DNA of 36,245 bases from a virus: IMG/VR virus record IMGVR_UViG_3300011440_000019, positions 1 through 36,245 of that record. One strand, given 5' to 3'. The notes beneath the pieces were generated by a model. That model did no database searches. It saw only the letters and a list, made by a program, of their open reading frames with translations, and was not told the DNA's origin. Position numbers and translations under genes: made by a program. Shown here piece after piece: positions 7,797-14,210 of this stretch (its first letter is position 1; the number at the start of each line of letters is the position of its first letter).

Positions 7797-8215
7797 CGGT
7801 CCTCGACCGCTTTGAGGCGAAGTACATCCGCTCCGAAGACGGCTGTTGGGAATGGACCGGTATACGGGCTGGTGGTCGGCCCGGTCGCCGGTACGGGTAC
7901 TTCTACTTCAACGGTCGGAACCAGCCCGCCCACCGGGTGGCTTACGAGATGTTCGTTGGCCCGATCCCTGAGGGCCTCACTATCGATCACCTCTGTCGCA
8001 ACCGCGGGTGTGTCAATCCCGACCATCTCGAGCCGGTGACCAATCGGGAGAACTCGCTGAGGGCCCGGCGCACCCATTGCGTTCACGGTCACCCGTTCGA
8101 TGTCGAGAACACCGGGGTGCAGAGGGCGTCGGGGCGTTTCGATCGCCGCCGCTGCCTCACTTGCAGTCGTCTGGCACAGCGTCGCTACCAGGCCAAGAAC
8201 AAGGCGGTGTCCTGA
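7793..8215 (+). CDS. HNH homing endonuclease (HNH_3 type), copy 1
   Basis: The 140-residue protein carries the classic phage HNH_3 signature: CWEWTG, YGYFYF, AHRVAYE, then GLTIDHLCRNRGCVNPDHLEPV with the catalytic His/Asn set. A zinc-like end follows (HCVHGHPFD ... RRRCLTCSR). Such free-standing nucleases cut one site and promote their own spread. GTG 7793 overlaps the previous stop by 4 nt. A second gene of the same family is at 13397; the protein cores are similar while the DNA differs widely, so they are not a recent duplication. Confidence 0.9.
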   Translation: MTVLDRFEAKYIRSEDGCWEWTGIRAGGRPGRRYGYFYFNGRNQPAHRVAYEMFVGPIPEGLTIDHLCRNRGCVNPDHLEPVTNRENSLRARRTHCVHGHPFDVENTGVQRASGRFDRRRCLTCSRLAQRRYQAKNKAVS

Positions 8216-8445
8216 TGAAGCACGGCGCGCTCCTTCTCGCCTTCATGGTGTTGGTGGCCGTCTGCGTCCCGATGATCCTGGCGCCTGCGCCGGCGGAGGC
8301 GCACACGCCCCCGTGCAAGTCGGCGTATCCGTGGATTCGGTATCGGACCACGGTCTACGTGCTGCCCGATCTGTTCTGGGCATGGTTCTACAACGCGTCC
8401 ACCGGGGCCACCCACAAGCACGCTTGCTACGCGTGGCAGCTGTGA
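8215..8445 (+). CDS. Small secreted protein
   Basis: The 76-residue protein begins MKHGALLLAFMVLVAVCVPM and has a signal peptide ending at APAEA, with predicted cleavage before HTPPC. The mature part of about 47 residues has two cysteines (C34 and C71) and several aromatic residues (WIRYRTTVYV, FWAWFY). ATG 8215 overlaps the HNH stop by 1 nt. Nothing links it to a known family. A small exported disulfide protein in a phage late operon may modify the host surface; that is inference. Confidence 0.7.
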   Translation: MKHGALLLAFMVLVAVCVPMILAPAPAEAHTPPCKSAYPWIRYRTTVYVLPDLFWAWFYNASTGATHKHACYAWQL

Positions 8446-8449
8446 CCGC

Positions 8450-8626
8450 ATGGACGGGAACGTGGCGGTCGGTTACGTGTGCCCCCAATGCGCCAGCCTC
8501 GGGCCCCACACCATCACCGCGTGGATCCTCGAGGACGGGTTCACGATCGGGCCGTTGCTGCATTGCATGTCCTGTGAGTGGGGTTTCACACCGGAGGAGC
8601 ATCAGCGAATGAGCGACGTCGACTAG
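8450..8626 (+). CDS. Small zinc-ribbon protein
   Basis: A 58-residue frame from ATG 8450 contains two CxxC knuckles, VCPQCA near residue 11 and HCMSCEW near residue 39, the spacing of a rubredoxin-like zinc ribbon. It lies 4 nt after the secreted protein gene and 20 nt before the ClpP-like gene. No further motif is visible and the function is unknown. Confidence 0.6.
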   Translation: MDGNVAVGYVCPQCASLGPHTITAWILEDGFTIGPLLHCMSCEWGFTPEEHQRMSDVD

Positions 8627-8646
8627 ACCGGAAGGTGGTAGGTGGG

Positions 8647-9345
8647 ATGGGTAAACAACGCACCGCAGCTGAGCAGGAAGCAGAGGCCGCGAAGCTCAAC
8701 GCCGAAGCGGCGAAGCTCAACGCCGAAGCCGCGAAGGCGCTAGCTGAGGCGAGGGAAGCCGCGGCGAAAGCAACGAAGGCGGAGCTCGAGCAGGAGAAGT
8801 CGGCGGAGCAGTACGCCGCTGACCGGGCCGGCGACGAGTGGCATCACGTGTACCGGTTCGTCGGTGCCGTTGGTGAAGTGTCGGTTCGGGAGGGGATCAA
8901 GAAGCTCACCGAGTGGCATCGCCGCGACCCGGGGTGCGACATTGAGATCATCTTCCAGTCTCCGGGTGGTGAGGTGATCGCCGGGTTCGCCCTGTTCGAC
9001 CACATCCTGTGGTTGCGGTCGCAGAATCACACGGTGACCACTGGGTGCACCGGGATGGCGGCCAGCATGGCCGGGATCCTCATGCAAGCTGGTGAGCACA
9101 GGTGGGCGTCGCCGCAGTCGTGGTACATGATTCACCGGGCCGCGTTCGGGGTGTTCGGTAAGACGTATGAGGTTGAGGATCAGGTCGAGTGGGTGAAGCG
9201 CATCGAGAAGCGCATCATCGACATCTTCGTGTCCCGGTCCAACCTGACCCCGGCGAAGATCAAACGGAACTGGGAGAGGAAAGACTTCTGGATTGACGCT
9301 GATGAGGCGTTGGAACTCGGGCTCGTAGACGAGATACGGGCGTGA
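8647..9345 (+). CDS. ClpP-like serine protease with N-terminal coiled coil
   Basis: The 232-residue protein has a ClpP fold from about residue 64. Catalytic residues are Ser140 in GMAASMAG, His163 in MIHRAAFG and probably Asp213 in RKDFW, followed by the family end ADEALELGLVDEI. SPGG near 105 is the oxyanion-region motif. In front sits a helical repeat (AEAAKLN twice, then AEAAKALAEA) not present in cellular ClpP. A separate HK97-type prohead protease lies at 27064, so this enzyme is unlikely to be needed for capsid maturation. Its place at the end of the late block suggests degradation of host or signalling proteins. ATG 8647 is chosen over an upstream in-frame start because it follows a GGTGGG site. 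Confidence 0.85.
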   Translation: MGKQRTAAEQEAEAAKLNAEAAKLNAEAAKALAEAREAAAKATKAELEQEKSAEQYAADRAGDEWHHVYRFVGAVGEVSVREGIKKLTEWHRRDPGCDIEIIFQSPGGEVIAGFALFDHILWLRSQNHTVTTGCTGMAASMAGILMQAGEHRWASPQSWYMIHRAAFGVFGKTYEVEDQVEWVKRIEKRIIDIFVSRSNLTPAKIKRNWERKDFWIDADEALELGLVDEIRA

Positions 9346-9626
9346 CCGTCCCGCCAGCCGAAGATGGCGGGCCCCTCGAGGACGACTTCCTCGCAGAAGT
9401 GAAAGCGGTAGCTAGACACCCCGGTGGTGTATGTGGGGTGGCTCGCATCCTGGCGTTGCTCGACGGTGACCCGTTGCAGTGGAAGGTGCAACAGGCGTTG
9501 GACGACCCGGTGTATGTGGGTATCGCGATTGCCCGGGTGCTCACCACCCGTGGTTACCCGGTGTCGGATTACACGGTGAACCGTCACCGTGGGTTGAAGT
9601 GCGCGTGTGCGCGGCGGCCAACATGA
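9342..9626 (+). CDS. Hypothetical protein coupled to the phosphoesterase gene
   Basis: This 94-residue protein starts with GTG overlapping the ClpP-like stop and ends overlapping the ATG of the phosphoesterase. The C-terminal half (IARVLTTRGYPVSDYTVNRHRGLKC) looks like a small helix-turn-helix with a basic recognition helix, ending in CACARR. Similar short proteins occur next to metallophosphoesterases in other actinophages, as I recall. A DNA-binding partner is plausible but unproven. Confidence 0.65.
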   Translation: MTVPPAEDGGPLEDDFLAEVKAVARHPGGVCGVARILALLDGDPLQWKVQQALDDPVYVGIAIARVLTTRGYPVSDYTVNRHRGLKCACARRPT

Positions 9627-10645
9627 ACGACTTCCTCGACGACGTCGCCGACGCTGACACCATTGAGCAGTTGCGGGCCACGAACCGGCGCCTGGCGCAC
9701 CAGTTGGCGGCGAGGGAACACACCCAGTCGGAGCAGGCCGCCGCGTTGCTGCAAGGTATGCGTGATGCCTTTTCCGTTATCAGTATCCCCCCGGTTCCAC
9801 CACCCCCGAAACGGGGTAAGAACCGGAACAAGGATGTTGGGATCCTGTTGCTGTCCGATTGGCAGCTTGGGAAGGTCACGTCCTCCTACGACTCGGGGAC
9901 GGTGGCGGAACGCATCGGGCGGCTCCTGACCATCGTCGATGTGTTGGTGGATGAACGCAGGCAGGCCCGGGCGTTGGACCGTATCGCCATCTGTCTCGCC
10001 GGCGATGTCGTTGAAGGCGAATTGGTGTTCCCTGGGCAGGCGCACCTGATCGACGCATCCTTGTACCGACAGGTGGTGACCGGGGCGGAGATCATCGCTG
10101 AGGTGGTGCGGTGGGCGTCCTCGAGGTTCCCGAAAGTGGAAGTGCATAGTGTGTACGGCAACCACGGGTTCCTTGCTGGGCGACAACGCCGGGAGATGCA
10201 CCCGGAGTCGAACGCTGACACGTTCGCCTCATGGGGTGCCGAGCTCGCCACCAAAGGGCTACCCAACGTCACATGGAACGTGGCGCTGGACTGGCACACC
10301 ATCATCGACCTCGGTGACAAGTGCCGGTTCCTGATGGTCCACGGACACCAGGTGAAAGGGTGGGCCGGGATCCCCTGGTACGGGTGGGCACGCAAGGTGT
10401 TGGGGTGGGGGTCGTTGGATCGGATCTGGGACGGGTTCGACTTCGACCATGTGCTCGCCGGTCACTTCCACACCCCCACCTCCATGTATCTGAATGGGCG
10501 CCGGGTGTGGATCAACGCCTCCACGGAGTCACACAACGCCTATGCGGCGGAGAACTTGGCGGCGGCGGGTGAACCGGCTCAGTGGTTCCTGGTCGCGACC
10601 CCCGGTAAGGGTGTCACCGCTGAGCACCTGATCTCCCTGACATGA
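9623..10645 (+). CDS. Calcineurin-like metallophosphoesterase
   Basis: The 340-residue protein starts with a short coiled coil (about 12-45) and a Pro-rich linker, then a metallophosphoesterase domain. Metal-ligand motifs are D79 in LLSDWQLG, D128 in LAGDVVEGE, N180-H181 in YGNHG, H240 in MVHGH and the GHFH at 280-283. The first motif reads DxQ where DxH is usual. These enzymes cleave phosphodiesters; phage members include DNA exonuclease or DNA-processing enzymes and nucleotide phosphatases. Substrate cannot be told from the sequence. The ATGA overlap couples it to the preceding small gene. Confidence 0.85.
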   Translation: MNDFLDDVADADTIEQLRATNRRLAHQLAAREHTQSEQAAALLQGMRDAFSVISIPPVPPPPKRGKNRNKDVGILLLSDWQLGKVTSSYDSGTVAERIGRLLTIVDVLVDERRQARALDRIAICLAGDVVEGELVFPGQAHLIDASLYRQVVTGAEIIAEVVRWASSRFPKVEVHSVYGNHGFLAGRQRREMHPESNADTFASWGAELATKGLPNVTWNVALDWHTIIDLGDKCRFLMVHGHQVKGWAGIPWYGWARKVLGWGSLDRIWDGFDFDHVLAGHFHTPTSMYLNGRRVWINASTESHNAYAAENLAAAGEPAQWFLVATPGKGVTAEHLISLT

Positions 10646-10652
10646 CGCGGCA

Positions 10653-10696
10653 GACCCCCCGCCGAAACGAGGGGTCGCCCTTCCCGCCAAGGCGGG
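10653..10696 (+). terminator. Pair of hairpins after the phosphoesterase gene
   Basis: Two stems follow the stop at 10645: GACCCC (10653-10658) with GGGGTC (10671-10676), and CCCGCC (10683-10688) with GGCGGG (10691-10696). There is no T-tract, so any termination would be partial or Rho-assisted. The 115-bp gap holds no other gene. Confidence 0.5.
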
Positions 10697-10760
10697 GGCA
10701 AGAGCTACTGCCCGGGTCGTGTTGCCCAGGGGTCACGTCCGCGTCTCCATAGTAGCAGGG

Positions 10761-11018
10761 GTGACCACGGTGCGTGCGTCGGTGGTGTGTGAGCATGGGA
10801 CGGTGGTGGATTGGGGCGGGTACGGGCCCTGTCAGGATCATGTGTGGCATCCGGTGGGTGGGTGCCCGAACCTGGTGGTGTGCCCCCAGTGTTTCCCCGA
10901 GTGGCCTGACCCGGTGACAATGCCGTTCACCCCGAAACCGGGGTGGGTGCCGCACGAACTCCCCAACGCGGGGACCCGAATCAGGAAGGTGGGTGGTGGC
11001 GGTGGGTACGATCGGTGA
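10761..11018 (+). CDS. Cys-rich hypothetical protein
   Basis: GTG 10761 follows AGCAGGGG and gives 85 residues. Cysteines and histidines occur as VCEHG, PCQDHVWH, GCPN and VCPQC, a pattern that could bind one zinc. The C-terminal part is Pro-rich, then basic and glycine-rich (RKVGGGGG). It comes after the hairpin pair and overlaps the next gene by 17 nt. No family recognised. Upstream in-frame starts exist but lie inside the hairpin gap. Confidence 0.55.
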   Translation: MTTVRASVVCEHGTVVDWGGYGPCQDHVWHPVGGCPNLVVCPQCFPEWPDPVTMPFTPKPGWVPHELPNAGTRIRKVGGGGGYDR

Positions 11019-11124
11019 ACCTGAGCGGGTGTGGATCGTGGAACCCGCCGAAGCCCCGGTGCCGGACACTGTGCCGGCTGAGGTGCCGGCGGAGGCCCCG
11101 GAGCCGGTGCGGGTGCCGGCGTGA
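11002..11124 (+). CDS. Pro/Glu/Val-rich 40-residue peptide
   Basis: GTG 11002 opens a short frame, MGTIGEPERVWIVEPAEAPV, continuing as a run of VPAE/EAPEP units with no aromatic or cysteine residues. A GGTGGTGG purine stretch lies just upstream. Short PERV...EP-rich proteins with this look occur in many actinophages near small-gene clusters, as I recall. The stop overlaps the GTG of the next gene by 4 nt. Unstructured; function unknown. Confidence 0.6.
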   Translation: MGTIGEPERVWIVEPAEAPVPDTVPAEVPAEAPEPVRVPA

Positions 11125-11495
11125 GGTGGCCGTGGCGGGACATGGCCCACGCCAAGCAGATCGCCGAGTCACCGGAGCCGATGGCGGACCCCGGCCTGAC
11201 AGCGTGGCGGGTTGACTGGGTCGCCAACATGCGGCACCAGCCTGTGGCCCACTGGTTCACGGCCCGGTGTGAAGCGGAGGTGCGCCTCGGCGACGCCTGG
11301 CGGCGGCTCAAGCTCCCCGACCATGACGCACCGTACGCGCCGTGCACCTGCGGGTTCTACGCCCGTAAGGAGGTGGCGTGGTGGTGGCCGTGGCTGTTCT
11401 TCCACCAAGTGTGGCGGGTCGAGCTCGCCGGTGTCGTGGTGGAACATGAACATGGTTGGCGGTCGGAACGCATCCGCTACCTGTACCAAGTGTGA
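11121..11495 (+). CDS. Hypothetical protein with CxCGFYA motif
   Basis: This 124-residue protein is rich in Trp and contains PYAPCTCGFYARKE, followed by an aromatic WWWPWLFFHQVW stretch and a beta-rich end (VELAGVVVEHEHGWRSERI). The combination of CxCGxYA and V.L.G.V.EHE..GWR is a pattern I associate with a small family in actinobacteria and their phages with no assigned function. It is the last gene of the rightward late block, followed by a strong hairpin. Confidence 0.65.
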   Translation: MRWPWRDMAHAKQIAESPEPMADPGLTAWRVDWVANMRHQPVAHWFTARCEAEVRLGDAWRRLKLPDHDAPYAPCTCGFYARKEVAWWWPWLFFHQVWRVELAGVVVEHEHGWRSERIRYLYQV

Positions 11496-11539
11496 CCGTG
11501 ACGCGGGGCGACCCCCCACCAATCGTGAGGGGCCGCTCC

Positions 11540-11557
11540 CCCACCCAAATGGGTGGG
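11540..11557 (+). terminator. Hairpin ending the rightward late block
   Basis: CCCACCC (11540-11546) and GGGTGGG (11551-11557) form a 7-bp GC stem, extendable to 8 bp by A-T closing, with a 2-4 nt loop. It lies 45 nt after the last rightward gene. A T-tract is lacking, as is common in high-GC actinobacterial terminators. Confidence 0.6.
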
Positions 11558-11668
11558 CCTGTCACCTAGCTGCGCGTCAACACTAGCCCGGTGAACCGCT
11601 TCTAACAACCGAACAGTGTGAAGGTTCCCCCTGCCCGCCCCCCTGTCTGGGCCGGTTAGGGGTTGCCC

Positions 11669-11716
11669 GATGCCCCCCTGCGGCTGCCGCCCCACCCGGC
11701 CCCGCAGGGGGGCATC
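11669..11716 (-). terminator. 15-bp inverted repeat ending the lysogeny operon
   Basis: Bases 11669-11683 and 11702-11716 are perfect reverse complements (arms GATGCCCCCCTGCGG), with an 18-nt loop. It starts 8 nt beyond the stop of the leftward lipoprotein gene and sits between two converging operons, so a bidirectional terminator is the simplest reading. Part of a phage attachment site is a weaker alternative, since it lies downstream of the integrase. The remaining noncoding bases 11558-11668 show nothing clear. Confidence 0.65.
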
Positions 11717-11723
11717 ACCGCGT

Positions 11724-11840
11724 CTACGGCGCCGCCGTCGTAGCAGGCTTCGGATTGATGCCGCTGTAACCCTTCGCCACATCGTCACCGCATCCGGCGA
11801 CGACAAGGACGACAAGGACGGCGGCTACGAATCTGCGCAT
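11724..11840 (-). CDS. 38-residue lipoprotein in the integrase operon
   Basis: On the minus strand an ATG at 11840 follows a GAGGAAC ribosome site that overlaps the end of the integrase gene. The product is MRRFVAAVLVVLVVAGCGDD, then a short polar tail ending PATTAAP. It has two N-terminal arginines, a hydrophobic core and a lipobox VAGC with C17 as the lipidated residue. Mature length is only 22 residues. Lipoproteins beside integrase and repressor genes of temperate phages of Gram-positive bacteria (for example TP-J34 ltp) block DNA entry of related phages. The same role is inferred here. The gene is followed by the inverted repeat at 11669-11716. Confidence 0.7.
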   Translation of the reverse strand: MRRFVAAVLVVLVVAGCGDDVAKGYSGINPKPATTAAP

Positions 11841-11847
11841 AGGTTCC

Positions 11848-12642
11848 TCAGGTTAGGTAGTCGAGAGCGTCGGACACGTCGCGTAGCCGTTGCCGCCGGG
11901 TGCGGGTGTACCCGGCGGTGGTGTCCGGTCGGGTGTGACGGGCGAACGTCTGCACCGCCCGCAGATCCCCGAGCCGGTCGTTCGCTGTCGCCAACGCCGT
12001 GTGACGGAGACGGTGCGGTTGGACATGCCCGATCCCGGCGTAAGCAGCCACCTGGTCAATGTACACCCCAACCGTCGCCGCAGCGCAGTGGTCCCCCTGA
12101 TATCGGCCAGGGAACACCCACGGTGACCGGCGTGGAACCCCGTCGAGCTCGCCGGCAAGCACCGGGTGGACCGGTAGCGTCGCCGTCCTCTCCCCCTTCC
12201 CGGTCACCCGGTACCATCCCGGTTCGTACCGGTCCCACTCCGCGACAGCGATCTCCTGGCGACGTAACGCCAGGTACAAGCCGAGGAGCACCATGAGCCC
12301 GTGCGGGTACCACCCCACCGCAGCCTTCACCAGTGCCACCGCTTCGTCATCCTCGAGGGCGCGACACACCATTTCCGGTTGCGGTGGCACCCTCACCGCT
12401 CTGTCCGGGCCGTGCACACCCCGCCACTGGAACCAGTGGGTGAGCGCCGACCGGAACTGACCCCTCGTCGAGTTCGACCACGCCAGGGTTGCCGTGTAGT
12501 CGACGACATGTTGCGCTGTCGCCGTGTCCAACGTCACCCCTTGGGCGACCATCCAGGTTTCGGCGCGGGTGACGTGTGCCACGTACACCCGGACAGTGTT
12601 CGCCGCCTTCCCACGGCACAGCAGGTAGCTCGTGAAATCCAC
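11848..12642 (-). CDS. int: Tyrosine recombinase (phage integrase)
   Basis: The 264-residue protein has a SAM-like core-binding domain (about 1-80) and a catalytic domain. Active-site residues are R127 in LALRRQEI, K149 in VTGKGERT, H210 and R213 in PHRLRHT, H236 in FARHTRP and the nucleophile Y245 in AGYTR. It would insert and excise the phage at attP/attB. It is rather short, lacking a long arm-binding N-terminus, so attP may be simple. GTG at 12642 has a GGGGGGAGA site in front. It follows the repressor gene in the same direction and is followed within 7 nt by the lipoprotein gene. Confidence 0.92.
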   Translation of the reverse strand: MDFTSYLLCRGKAANTVRVYVAHVTRAETWMVAQGVTLDTATAQHVVDYTATLAWSNSTRGQFRSALTHWFQWRGVHGPDRAVRVPPQPEMVCRALEDDEAVALVKAAVGWYPHGLMVLLGLYLALRRQEIAVAEWDRYEPGWYRVTGKGERTATLPVHPVLAGELDGVPRRSPWVFPGRYQGDHCAAATVGVYIDQVAAYAGIGHVQPHRLRHTALATANDRLGDLRAVQTFARHTRPDTTAGYTRTRRQRLRDVSDALDYLT

Positions 12643-12712
12643 GGTGGTGGTCTCCCCCCCACTGCCCGCACGCTACCGGCGGACTGGTAGGGGTTGGAAT
12701 GGGTCGGACGGA

Positions 12713-13060
12713 TCAAGCCGCCAAGGGGACCGGGAGGAACCTACGCCACCAACTACGCGATAGCCCCATATCGCGGTTCAGATCACCGAGCAACCAGATT
12801 AGTGGCCGCTCGGTGATCTCCGCCTCGATCAGGGCGTCGCCGGTCAACGCGGCGACGGTACGGACGTAGCCGACCTCGGCGTCCCGTTCACCGGCTTCGA
12901 CCCGGCGCACGAAGTCCCGTGAGACCGGCTGGTCTGTTGCACGGGTCCATTGCCGGGTAATCAACTCTGCCAGGGCATCTCGGCTGATGCCGAAGGCGTC
13001 CCGAGCCGCCTTAAGACGCTTGCCTTGCGCCTGTCTGCGGGTCGCCTCTGCAGTTGTCAT
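12713..13060 (-). CDS. XRE-family repressor, candidate immunity repressor
   Basis: This 115-residue protein starts at ATG 13060 behind a perfect AAGGAGG site. A helix-turn-helix of the Cro/C1 class spans about 15-60 (RLKAARDAFGISRDALAELI, then DFVRRVEAGERD). The C-terminal half has AALTGDALIEAE and a Trp-rich end (SRSWWRRFLP). It is transcribed away from the Cro-like gene at 13191, with operator-like repeats between them, and in line with the integrase. This is the usual geometry of a lysogeny switch. No protease domain for LexA-like self-cleavage is visible. A longer in-frame start at 13255 would overlap the promoters and was rejected. Confidence 0.82.
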   Translation of the reverse strand: MTTAEATRRQAQGKRLKAARDAFGISRDALAELITRQWTRATDQPVSRDFVRRVEAGERDAEVGYVRTVAALTGDALIEAEITERPLIWLLGDLNRDMGLSRSWWRRFLPVPLAA

Positions 13061-13097
13061 GTCTGCGCCTCCTTGCGCATCCCCCTGTACGCGGCGC

Positions 13098-13126
13098 AAC
13101 GTACCCCCCCGTGCGCCAAGTGTCAA
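13098..13126 (-). promoter_or_regulatory. Leftward repressor/integrase promoter
   Basis: Read leftward, TTGACA (13126-13121), a 17-bp spacer and TACGTT (13103-13098) match a SigA-type promoter (TAnnnT). Transcription would start near 13091 and leave about 30 nt of leader carrying the AAGGAGG site of the repressor gene. Confidence 0.7.
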
Positions 13127-13188
13127 ACGATTTCGGGACCGATCACACAAGGGCTTGACAACTGGCGCACAGGTGCGCATAATGCGCC
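13111..13188. promoter_or_regulatory. Operator region of the lysogeny switch
   Basis: Two 16-bp arms, 13111-13126 and 13155-13170, are inverted copies matching at 14 of 16 positions; each contains a -35 box plus GTGCGCC/GGCGCAC. Between the second -35 and the Cro-like ATG are more half-sites: GCGCA (13165), TGCGC (13174) and the 13-bp palindrome GCGCATAATGCGC (13175-13187), which covers the -10. Repressor or Cro bound here would block both promoters. Confidence 0.65.
13155..13183 (+). promoter_or_regulatory. Rightward early promoter, probably leaderless
   Basis: TTGACA (13155-13160), a 17-bp spacer and CATAAT (13178-13183) form a near-consensus promoter. The ATG of the Cro-like gene begins at 13191, only 8 nt after the -10 box, exactly where transcription should start. 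No ribosome site precedes it, so the mRNA is probably leaderless, a common arrangement in actinobacteria. Confidence 0.8.
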
Positions 13189-13190
13189 AT

Positions 13191-13400
13191 ATGGCAACGT
13201 CGACCCTCCGGGCACTCGTCGAACAAGAACTCAACCAGCGAGGCACCACCCTCACCGCCTACCTCGCCGCAGCCGCCGCCGAAGGCCGCTCCCTCCGAGC
13301 CACCGCCCCAGACCTCGCCCACATCACCGGCATCCCCATCGCCACCCGCACTCTCTACCGCTGGGCCGCCAGCCTCGACCTCGAGCAGGTGGCGTCGTGA
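13191..13400 (+). CDS. Cro-like DNA-binding protein, first early gene
   Basis: The 69-residue protein has a helix-turn-helix-like region at about 33-62 (GRSLRATAPDLAHITGIPIA, then TRTLYRWAAS), with the pattern of short actinophage Cro or excise proteins. It is divergent from the XRE repressor and transcribed from the strong promoter at 13155, so it should be the first gene expressed in lytic growth. ATG 13191 is chosen because it coincides with the expected transcription start; ATG 13182, three codons upstream, is inside the -10 box. The stop overlaps the GTG of the next gene by 4 nt. Whether it acts as Cro, excisionase or both is not decided by sequence. Confidence 0.75.
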   Translation: MATSTLRALVEQELNQRGTTLTAYLAAAAAEGRSLRATAPDLAHITGIPIATRTLYRWAASLDLEQVAS

Positions 13401-13861
13401 TCCGCAAGCCCTTGCTAGAGCGCCTGTTATATCGCGTCGAGCGCCGATCCGACGGGTGCTGGCAGTGGACCGGGGCGACCGACGGACACGGATACGGACG
13501 GATCAGCCTCGGACGCCGCGGCGACGGTCACGCCAAAGCCCATCGAGTCGCCTATGAGTTCTACGTCGGTCCGATTCCTGATGGTCTAACGATCGACCAC
13601 CTCTGCCGTAACCCGTCCTGCGTCAACCCTGATCACCTCGAGCCGGTGACGCATCGAGAGAACGTTCTGAGGGGTACCGGGTTCCCGGCGCGAAACGCCC
13701 AGAAGACGCACTGCAAGAACGGACATCCGTTCGACGCCGACAACACCCTCATCCGTGAGGTTCCAGGACGCCTCCCTCATCGGCAGTGCAGAACGTGCAT
13801 CACCATCAGCCAGAGGGCGAAGTACTACCGCAGGAAGCTCCGCACCAAGGCCGCGTCGTGA
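13397..13861 (+). CDS. HNH homing endonuclease (HNH_3 type), copy 2
   Basis: The 154-residue protein has CWQWTG, AHRVAYEFYVG and GLTIDHLCRNPSCVNPDHLEPV, followed by a zinc-like CKNGHPFDADN...RQCRTC end. It belongs to the same family as the gene at 7793. It is wedged between the Cro-like gene and the first small early genes and overlaps both neighbours by 4 nt, so it is expressed as an early gene. Its core is slightly longer through an FPARNAQK insertion. Homing activity is inferred from the family. Confidence 0.9.
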   Translation: MIRKPLLERLLYRVERRSDGCWQWTGATDGHGYGRISLGRRGDGHAKAHRVAYEFYVGPIPDGLTIDHLCRNPSCVNPDHLEPVTHRENVLRGTGFPARNAQKTHCKNGHPFDADNTLIREVPGRLPHRQCRTCITISQRAKYYRRKLRTKAAS

Positions 13862-14037
13862 CCACTGACACCCCTGCTGCGACGCATCTGCGGCACGGCC
13901 AGTGGCCCGGGTGGACGCTGTGCACCAAACGCATCACCTTTCAGCGTCTCCTCGCCGACACCGGCGCCCACGTGTGGCACGAGCTTGTGGTCGCCGCCGA
14001 CCCGACATGCCCCAAATGTCTCAGGTTGCAACCGTGA
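13858..14037 (+). CDS. Small Cys/His protein of the early block
   Basis: GTG 13858 overlaps the HNH stop by 4 nt and gives 59 residues (MTTDTPAATHLRHGQWPG...). It contains TLCTK and a C-terminal PTCPKCLRLQP knuckle, enough for a small zinc site. The stop again overlaps the next GTG. A Trp-rich, His-containing N-terminus is seen. No family recognised. Confidence 0.6.
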   Translation: MTTDTPAATHLRHGQWPGWTLCTKRITFQRLLADTGAHVWHELVVAADPTCPKCLRLQP

Positions 14038-14210
14038 CCCCCCGCCTGTACAGGTTCACCCGCACCGGGTTGGGTGTCATCGCCGCCGTATACGCCGCCC
14101 TCGCAGTGGAGGCGGTTGTGTCCGGGTCCGGGTGGTGGGTCGCCTACTTCGTGTCCGTAGCTGCGGCCGCCTTCTGGGGTGCCCGCGAATTCATGGCGGC
14201 GTTCCGATGA
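14034..14210 (+). CDS. Small two-helix membrane protein
   Basis: The 58-residue protein starts with a basic segment (MTPRLYRFTRTG) followed by two hydrophobic stretches, about 12-29 (LGVIAAVYAALAVEAVV) and 34-52 (WVAYFVSVAAAAFWGA). A Gly/Trp-containing turn joins them. It overlaps its neighbours on both sides by 4 nt. An early membrane protein of this size could act in superinfection control or host takeover. No direct evidence. Confidence 0.6.
   Translation: MTPRLYRFTRTGLGVIAAVYAALAVEAVVSGSGWWVAYFVSVAAAAFWGAREFMAAFR

Noticed and set aside
11558-11723. Possible attP core
   Set aside because: Position beside the integrase is suitable, but no tRNA-like end, no clear arm-type repeats and no attB for comparison are available; the inverted repeat is better read as a terminator.
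11477-11815. Leftward frame of 112 codons after the lipoprotein gene
   Set aside because: Arg-rich low-complexity product that spans the terminator hairpins and the inverted repeat; the lipoprotein frame in the same area has a proper ribosome site and signal peptide.
12950-13255. Longer upstream extensions of the HNH gene at 13397 and of the XRE repressor
   Set aside because: Both extensions run through the divergent promoters and operators; the chosen starts have either a 4-nt overlap or a perfect AAGGAGG site.
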